DNA of 9,948 nucleotides from SVKR01 sp963649145. GTDB lineage: Bacteria; Bacillota; Clostridia; Oscillospirales; Oscillospiraceae. This document shows positions 6,085 to 9,948 of the stretch, in pieces. Every line of letters begins with the position of its first letter. Position 1 is the stretch's first letter. The stretch is taken from assembly GCA_963649145.1 (NCBI GenBank), contig CAVJGI010000076.1, positions 1-9,948 on the forward strand, in the 5' to 3' direction. The notes under the pieces were generated by a model that was given only the letters and a program-made list of their open reading frames with translations, ran no database searches and was not told the DNA's origin. The translations under genes and the position numbers were made by a program.

Positions 6085-6537
6085 TTATCCTCTTGTCTCT
6101 TCGAGCAGCGCGGCGCAGCCTTCGGCGACGTCTCGCCATGTGGCTTCAAAGTCGCCGGTGTACCATGGGTCGGCGACGTCGCCGGGGCGGGCGGTGTGGT
6201 CTAAGAGGAGGGAAATTTTGCCCTCCGGGTCGCCGCCGCAGATGCTTCGCATGTCGCGCAGGTTCTCGCCGTCCATGCCGACGAGCAGGTCGAACGCCGC
6301 GTAGTCCGCGCGCATGAGCTGGCGCGCGGCGTGGCCCGCGCAGGAGATGCCGTGCTCGGCGAGTTTGCGCCGCGCCGGGGGATAGACCGGGTTGCCGATC
6401 TCCTCCCGCGTCGTCGCCGCGGAAGCAATAAAATACCGCGCCTCCAGCCCCGCCTTCTTCACCAGATCCTTCATCACGAACTCCGCCATCGGACTCCGGC
6501 AGATATTGCCGTGGCAAACGAATAAGATTTTTGTCAT
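6085..6537 (-). CDS. low-molecular-weight protein tyrosine phosphatase
   Basis: A cytosolic phosphatase that hydrolyses phosphotyrosine (or, in the YwlE branch, phosphoarginine) on proteins; 150 residues, normal for the family. The active-site loop CHGNICRS runs from nucleophile C8 to R14 at the N-terminus, with the second cysteine C13, and the general acid is D123 in DPWYTGDF, so the enzyme should be active. The Y126 after DPW favours the tyrosine-phosphatase branch over YwlE-like members, but weakly. I chose the ATG at 6537, where MTKILFVC matches homologues and AAGGGG lies 8 bases upstream; a TTG six codons earlier is less likely. It is transcribed alone, convergent with the membrane-protein gene and divergent from the importer operon. 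No cognate tyrosine kinase or polysaccharide genes are in view. Confidence 0.93.
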   Translation of the reverse strand: MTKILFVCHGNICRSPMAEFVMKDLVKKAGLEARYFIASAATTREEIGNPVYPPARRKLAEHGISCAGHAARQLMRADYAAFDLLVGMDGENLRDMRSICGGDPEGKISLLLDHTARPGDVADPWYTGDFEATWRDVAEGCAALLEETRG

Positions 6538-6572
6538 TGCTGTTCCCCTTTTCAATACTATACGATGGGATC

Positions 6573-6602
6573 AGTATATCACAAGGCGGGCAAAAAGCCC
6601 AA
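6573..6602 (-). promoter_or_regulatory. extended -10 promoter of the phosphatase gene
   Basis: On the minus strand TGATATACT provides an extended -10 (TATACT at 6578-6573). A poor -35, TTGGGC (6602-6597), is 18 bases upstream. Transcription would start near 6566, about 29 bases before the ATG. Confidence 0.5.
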
Positions 6603-6628
6603 GCCTTTCTTCTTTTTCTCATTTTGCC

Positions 6629-6662
6629 GACAAATCCCCCTCAAAAAACGGCGGGATTTGTC
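6629..6662. repeat. perfect 10-bp inverted repeat between divergent promoters
   Basis: GACAAATCCC (6629-6638) and GGGATTTGTC (6653-6662) are exact complements around 14 bases. It sits between the phosphatase promoter and the importer promoter, ending 12 bases before the latter's -35. It may be a binding site, a dispersed palindrome, or insulation between the two units; the sequence does not decide. Confidence 0.45.
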
Positions 6663-6673
6663 AAACTTTACGC

Positions 6674-6702
6674 TTGACTTTGGCGATTTAAAGTCATATA
6701 AT
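6674..6702 (+). promoter_or_regulatory. near-consensus sigma-A promoter with internal palindrome
   Basis: TTGACT (6674-6679) and TATAAT (6697-6702) are exactly 17 bases apart, 5/6 and 6/6 to consensus. Transcription would start near 6709. TGACTTT (6675-6681) and AAAGTCA (6690-6696) form a perfect 7-bp inverted repeat with an 8-base centre covering the -35 and the whole spacer. A protein bound there would block polymerase, so it is a good operator candidate. This promoter is the only visible one for the importer operon. Confidence 0.8.
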
Positions 6703-6754
6703 GCGAACCATCAGAGGAAACGCCGGGGACGGCGGGAAAGGAGCATGGAGCCCT

Positions 6755-6862
6755 ATGAAAAAGCTGCGCAGCGCCGGGATGTTTTATTACGCCTATCCGG
6801 TCCGCTTTTTTGCGGGCTTTGCTTACCGTGCCGAAAAATCCGAACCGTCCGTTTGTCAATAA
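6755..6862 (+). CDS. candidate Phe/Tyr-rich leader peptide
   Basis: A 35-codon frame in the 5' leader of the importer operon. AAAGGAG lies 11 bases before the ATG, similar to other spacings in this window, with a second GGAG four bases before it. The centre, FYYAYPVRFFAGFAY (residues 10-24, bases 6782-6826), has eight aromatic residues in fifteen, four Phe (all TTT) and four Tyr, and no Trp. The stop at 6860-6862 lies 34 bases before an intrinsic terminator. That order, promoter, short frame with repeated codons for one amino acid class, terminator, structural genes, is the classic arrangement of leader-peptide attenuation (compare pheL of enterobacteria). I infer that ribosomes slowed at these codons prevent the terminator from forming. 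Against: no homologue comparison was possible, and a short frame can arise by chance. Confidence 0.5.
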   Translation: MKKLRSAGMFYYAYPVRFFAGFAYRAEKSEPSVCQ

Positions 6863-6896
6863 GAATTTCCTTTGACCCTCTTGAGTCAGTAAGAAG

Positions 6897-6942
6897 CAGG
6901 GAGTTTTTGTTCCGCGGACAAAAGCTTCCTGATTTTTATTTT
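6897..6942 (+). terminator. intrinsic terminator in the importer leader (attenuator)
   Basis: Arms 6897-6910 and 6918-6931 form a 14-bp stem with two G-U pairs and a 7-base loop, followed by TTTTTATTTT. It lies 37 bases before the binding-protein start, with no promoter-like sequence in between, so operon transcripts must read through it. Two competing pairings are visible: CCCTCTT (6876-6882) with AAGCAGGG (6894-6901, one bulge), which takes the 5' arm, and TTTGTC (6852-6857, at the end of the leader frame) with GACAAA (6917-6922), which takes the 3' arm. Either could act as antiterminator. Terminator is well supported; the switch is inference. Confidence 0.75.
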
Positions 6943-6979
6943 ATCAACAAAATTCCGCACATAAAGGAGAACAAACAAA

Positions 6980-7996
6980 ATGAAAAAGAAACTGATCGCA
7001 CTGCTGCTGGTCGCTGTTCTGGCGCTCGGCCTTGCCGCCTGCGGCGGCAAAACGGACTCCCCCGCGAGCGGCGCGGACGTCAAGCCCTCCGCCGCCCCCG
7101 CCGACACCGGCACGGATGGCAAGACCTACACCGTCGGCGTCTGCCAGCTCGTGCAGCACGCCGCGCTGGACGCCGCGACGCAGGGCTTTGTCGACGCGCT
7201 GACCGACGCGCTGGGCGACGCCGTCACCATCAAGGTCCAGAACGCCTCCGGCGACTCCGTCAACTGCGGCACCATCGTCAACGGCTTCCTCTCCGAGAAC
7301 GTGGACCTCATCATGGCGAACGCGACCCCGGCGCTGACCGCCGCCGTCTCCGCGACGGACTCCATCCCCATCCTCGGCACCTCCGTCACGGCTTACTCCG
7401 TCGCGCTGGACCTCGATGACTTCAACGGCACCGTCGGCGGCAACGTTTCCGGCACCTCCGACCTCGCCGATCTGAGCAAGCAGGCGCAGATGATCCTCGA
7501 CTGGTTCCCGGAGGCGAAGAAGGTCGGTCTGCTGTTCTGCTCCGCCGAGGCCAACTCCCGCTACCAGATCGAGGAGGTCGCGAAGTATCTGAACGACGCC
7601 GGCGTTGAGACCGAGGAGTTCGCCTTCACCGACAGCAACGACGTCTCCTCCGTCAGCCAGAAGGCAGCCGACGCCAGCGACGTCATCTACATCCCGACCG
7701 ACAACACCGCCGCCGCGAACACCGAGGCGATCGCGAACGTCGTCATCCCCGCCAAGGTCCCCGTCATCGCGGGCGAGGAGGGCATCTGCTCCGGCTGCGG
7801 CGTCGCGACGCTGTCCATCAGCTACTACGACCTCGGCGTCACCACCGGCGAGATGGCGGCGAAGATCCTGACCGGCGAGGCGGATATCTCCGAAATGCCC
7901 GTCGAGTTCACGGACGCCACCCCGAAGTATAACGCCAGCATCTGCGAGCAGCTCGGGATCACCCCGCTGGACGGTTACACCGCGATCGAGGGCTGA
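6980..7996 (+). CDS. TrpX-type ABC importer substrate-binding lipoprotein
   Basis: A 338-residue extracellular lipoprotein that captures substrate for the permease and ATPase encoded next. The signal MKKKLIALLLVAVLALGLAA ends at lipobox L18-A19-A20-C21. A low-complexity linker (about 22-47, Ser/Pro/Ala/Asp) leads into a two-lobed binding domain from about residue 48 to the end, with YTVGVCQLVQHAALDAATQG, DLIMANATPALTAA and DVIYIPTDNTAAAN typical of the ABC_sub_bind (PF04392) family. In Bacillota the best known members are TrpX proteins for tryptophan, but the family is broader. The aromatic leader peptide upstream contains Phe and Tyr and no Trp, so a Phe/Tyr or related aromatic substrate is plausible; that is inference. 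Binding site AAAGGAG is 10 bases before the ATG. Confidence 0.9.
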   Translation: MKKKLIALLLVAVLALGLAACGGKTDSPASGADVKPSAAPADTGTDGKTYTVGVCQLVQHAALDAATQGFVDALTDALGDAVTIKVQNASGDSVNCGTIVNGFLSENVDLIMANATPALTAAVSATDSIPILGTSVTAYSVALDLDDFNGTVGGNVSGTSDLADLSKQAQMILDWFPEAKKVGLLFCSAEANSRYQIEEVAKYLNDAGVETEEFAFTDSNDVSSVSQKAADASDVIYIPTDNTAAANTEAIANVVIPAKVPVIAGEEGICSGCGVATLSISYYDLGVTTGEMAAKILTGEADISEMPVEFTDATPKYNASICEQLGITPLDGYTAIEG

Positions 7997-8013
7997 CGCG
8001 CAAGAAGCTTTTT

Positions 8014-8046
8014 CCCGGATGGGCTCACGCGGTGGGTCCGTCCGGG
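8014..8046 (+). promoter_or_regulatory. 15-bp intercistronic hairpin after the binding-protein gene
   Basis: Arms 8014-8028 and 8032-8046 pair along all 15 positions (some G-U) around a GCG loop. It begins 17 bases after the stop and has no immediate U-tract, though TTTTTT occurs 22 bases later at 8068-8073. Such stems commonly protect the upstream message or reduce read-through, giving more binding protein than permease. Structure is seen; role is inferred. Confidence 0.6.
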
Positions 8047-8092
8047 CTTTCCCGCGCTTTCCCGAACTTTTTTGAGAGAGGACTGAACCCAC

Positions 8093-9022
8093 ATGAGCTT
8101 CATCACAGCACTGCTGAACTCTCTGCCCGGCGCTGCCGCGCAGGGGCTGATCTGGGGCCTGATGGCCATCGGCGTATACATCACCTTCCGCATCCTCGAC
8201 ATCGCGGACCTGACGGTGGACGGCTCGTTTGCGACGGGCGGCGCCGTCGCCGTTATGCTCATCCGCGCCGGGGTGAACCCGTGGCTCGCGCTGCTCGGCG
8301 CCTTTGCCGCCGGGATGCTCGCCGGTCTCGTCACCGGGCTTTTCACCACCCGCTGCGGCATTCCGGCGATCCTCGCCGGGATCCTGACCCAGCTCGCGCT
8401 CTACTCCGTCAACCTGCGCATCTTAGGCGGAAAAGCCAACCAAGCGGTCGGCGTTGACAAATATCCCCTGCTCGTCTCCCAGCGCTTTGTCCGGGACCTG
8501 ACACTCAAAAACCCGCTGCCGCTGCTGCTCATCTTCCTCGCGGTGGTCATCGCGCTGCTCTACTGGTTCTTCGGCACGGAGCGCGGCTGCGCGCTGCGCG
8601 CGACGGGCGCGAACCCGGCGATGGCGCGGGCGCAGGGCATCAGCACCAAGAGCTGCGTCGTGCTCGGTCTGATGCTCTCCAACGGGCTCGTCGCCCTCTC
8701 CGGCGCGCTGCTCGCCCAGTTTCAGGGCGCGGCGGACGTCAACATGGGCCGCGGCGCGATCGTCATCGGGCTCGCCGCCGTCATCATCGGCGAGGTCGTG
8801 TTCGGCAAGATCTTCCGCAACTTTGCGCTGAAGCTCGCCGCCGTCGCCATCGGCGCGGTGATCTATTACTTCGTGCTCCAGCTCGTGCTCCAGCTCGGTC
8901 TGAACACGAACGATCTGAAGCTCCTGACGGCGCTCATCGTGGCGCTCTTCCTCTCCGTTCCGCACTGGAAGAGCCGGCTGCATCATACAAAGCAGAAAAA
9001 GGAGGCGGCGCCCCATGCTTGA
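8093..9022 (+). CDS. TrpY-type ABC importer permease
   Basis: Membrane subunit of the importer, 309 residues, of the BPD_transp_2 type used by TrpXYZ and branched-chain amino acid or sugar ABC systems. About eight hydrophobic segments are visible, including MAIGVYITFRILDIADLTVD, WLALLGAFAAGMLAGLVTGL, LPLLLIFLAVVIALLYWFF and VIYYFVLQLVLQLGL. The FRILDIADLTVDGSF and GCALRATGANPAMARAQGI stretches are the family-typical early motif and cytoplasmic loop that contacts the ATPase. It follows the binding-protein gene by 96 bases, with the intercistronic hairpin between, and its last eight bases overlap the ATPase gene. The end is hydrophilic and basic (HHTKQKKEAAPHA). The binding site, GAGAGAGGA, is about 10 bases before the ATG. 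Confidence 0.92.
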   Translation: MSFITALLNSLPGAAAQGLIWGLMAIGVYITFRILDIADLTVDGSFATGGAVAVMLIRAGVNPWLALLGAFAAGMLAGLVTGLFTTRCGIPAILAGILTQLALYSVNLRILGGKANQAVGVDKYPLLVSQRFVRDLTLKNPLPLLLIFLAVVIALLYWFFGTERGCALRATGANPAMARAQGISTKSCVVLGLMLSNGLVALSGALLAQFQGAADVNMGRGAIVIGLAAVIIGEVVFGKIFRNFALKLAAVAIGAVIYYFVLQLVLQLGLNTNDLKLLTALIVALFLSVPHWKSRLHHTKQKKEAAPHA

Positions 9023-9809
9023 GATCAAGGACGTTTACAAGACCTTCAACCCCGGCACCGTGAACGCGAAAACGGCGCTGAACGGGCTGAATCTGACGCT
9101 GCGCGAGGGCGATTTCGTCACCGTCATCGGCGGCAACGGCGCGGGCAAGAGCACGATGCTCAACGCCGTCGCCGGTGTGTTCGCGGTCGATTCCGGCAGC
9201 ATCACGATCGACGGCGAGGACGTTACGCGCCAGCCGGAGCATAAGCGCGCCGCGCTGCTCGGCCGCGTGTTTCAGGACCCGATGCTCGGCACCGCGCCGA
9301 CGATGATGATCGAGGAAAACCTCGCGCTCGCGGCGCGGCGCGGCAAGTCCCGCGGGCTGCGCTGGGGCATCACGAAGACCGAGCGGCTCGATTACCGCGA
9401 GCTGCTGCGCACGCTGGACCTCGGTCTTGAGGACCGCATGACGAGCAAGGTCGGGCTGCTCTCCGGCGGCCAGCGTCAGGCGCTGACGCTGCTGATGGCG
9501 GCGCTGCGCCAGCCGAAGCTGCTGCTGCTCGACGAGCACACCGCCGCGCTCGACCCCAAGACCGCCGCCAAGGTGCTGGAGCTCAGCGACCAGATCGTCG
9601 CGGAAAACCACCTCACCACGCTGATGATCACCCACAACATGCGCGACGCCATCGCCCACGGCGACCGCCTCATCATGATGGACGCCGGCCGCGTCGTCGT
9701 GGATATCTCCGGGCAGGAGAAGAAAAACCTCACCGTCCCCGACCTCCTCGCCCTCTTCTCCCGCGCCAGCGGCAGCGACGAGGCAAACGACAAGATGCTG
9801 CTGTCGTGA
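9015..9809 (+). CDS. TrpZ-type ABC importer ATPase
   Basis: Energy-coupling subunit of the importer, 264 residues. Walker A GGNGAGKST is at 39-47, the Q-loop glutamine at 87 (RVFQDPMLG), the signature LSGGQRQ at 149-155, Walker B LLLLDE with D173/E174, the D-loop AALDP at 177-181 and the switch histidine H207 (ITHNM). All are intact. The VFQDPMLGTAPTMMIEENLA stretch is characteristic of the ATPases paired with PF04392 binding proteins. The ATG overlaps the permease gene by eight bases and has GGAGG nine bases upstream, so the two are translated together in fixed ratio. Last gene of the operon; two tandem hairpins follow directly. Confidence 0.94.
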   Translation: MLEIKDVYKTFNPGTVNAKTALNGLNLTLREGDFVTVIGGNGAGKSTMLNAVAGVFAVDSGSITIDGEDVTRQPEHKRAALLGRVFQDPMLGTAPTMMIEENLALAARRGKSRGLRWGITKTERLDYRELLRTLDLGLEDRMTSKVGLLSGGQRQALTLLMAALRQPKLLLLDEHTAALDPKTAAKVLELSDQIVAENHLTTLMITHNMRDAIAHGDRLIMMDAGRVVVDISGQEKKNLTVPDLLALFSRASGSDEANDKMLLS

Positions 9810-9814
9810 GAAAA

Positions 9815-9847
9815 AAAAGAGAGAACGCCGCCGGCGTTCTCTCTTTT
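9815..9847 (+). terminator. strong terminator of the importer operon
   Basis: Arms 9815-9829 and 9833-9847 form a perfect 15-bp stem around a GCC loop, ending in TTTT. It starts five bases after the ATPase stop. The A-tract on the other side would also let it work on the minus strand. Confidence 0.85.
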
Positions 9848-9858
9848 CAGCCCGTCAA

Positions 9859-9895
9859 AGAACCCCCGCTTTCATGCAGCGAAGGCGGGGGTTCT
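9859..9895. terminator. second tandem hairpin after the importer operon
   Basis: Arms 9859-9873 and 9881-9895 give a 15-bp stem with one G-U pair and a 7-base loop. No T run follows, so it may be a back-up stop or a 3' end stabiliser. The remaining bases to 9948 show no gene or recognisable site. Confidence 0.5.
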
Positions 9896-9948
9896 CTTGC
9901 AACTTAGCGAAAAACAAGCGAATATGGGCTGGAAAATGGAGTTATCCC

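Noticed and set aside
6755..6862. Classic trp leader peptide
   Set aside because: The frame has no TGG codon; its clustered codons are Phe and Tyr.
6709..6979. T-box riboswitch upstream of the TrpXYZ-type importer
   Set aside because: The expected T-box sequence (AGGGTGG-ACCGCG-like) is absent; only a short CCGCGG occurs in the terminator loop, and the leader is occupied by the short frame.
6565..7419. 284-codon plus-strand frame overlapping the importer leader and binding-protein gene
   Set aside because: It runs out of frame through the binding-protein gene, giving Arg/Gly/His-rich low-complexity protein typical of GC-rich shadow frames.

Overview
The window looks like chromosome from a GC-rich, low-copy-repeat-bearing member of the Bacillota, most likely an Oscillospiraceae-type (Clostridia) gut anaerobe. 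The basis is strongly GC-rich coding sequence with AT-rich intergenic promoters, AGGAGG-type ribosome binding sites, Gram-positive lipoprotein signals, a BceAB-type ABC exporter, the UPF0237/UPF0210 pair, and GGGGAG/CTCCCC hairpin repeats of a kind I associate with this family. The genus cannot be fixed from the sequence alone.

Layout. Bases 1-278 carry no protein gene. They hold what looks like the 3' part of a structured RNA, then a run of perfect hairpins. Bases 279-3073 (minus strand) hold a two-gene ABC exporter: a BceA/MacB-type ATPase whose stop overlaps the start of a 10-TM BceB/FtsX-type permease. Its upstream region (3074-3457) has a 16-bp hairpin and a mosaic of palindromic repeats. 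Bases 3458-5104 (minus strand) hold an ACT-domain protein (UPF0237) followed by a PFL-like UPF0210 protein, driven by a good promoter. A divergent promoter drives a tiny lipoprotein and then a two-TM membrane protein (5271-6047, plus strand). A bidirectional terminator separates these from a convergent low-molecular-weight tyrosine phosphatase (6085-6537, minus strand).

Bases 6674-9809 (plus strand) form the most interesting unit: a three-gene ABC importer of the TrpXYZ type (lipoprotein binding protein, permease, ATPase). It sits behind a near-consensus sigma-A promoter containing a palindrome, then a 35-codon reading frame unusually rich in Phe and Tyr, then an intrinsic terminator that lies before the first structural gene. 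There is no visible promoter between that terminator and the importer, so transcripts must pass the terminator. This is the architecture of leader-peptide attenuation, here apparently keyed to Phe/Tyr and not Trp, and it predicts an aromatic amino acid as substrate. The unit ends in two tandem strong hairpins.

All protein assignments rest on recognising family motifs by eye; no database search or RNA folding was run.
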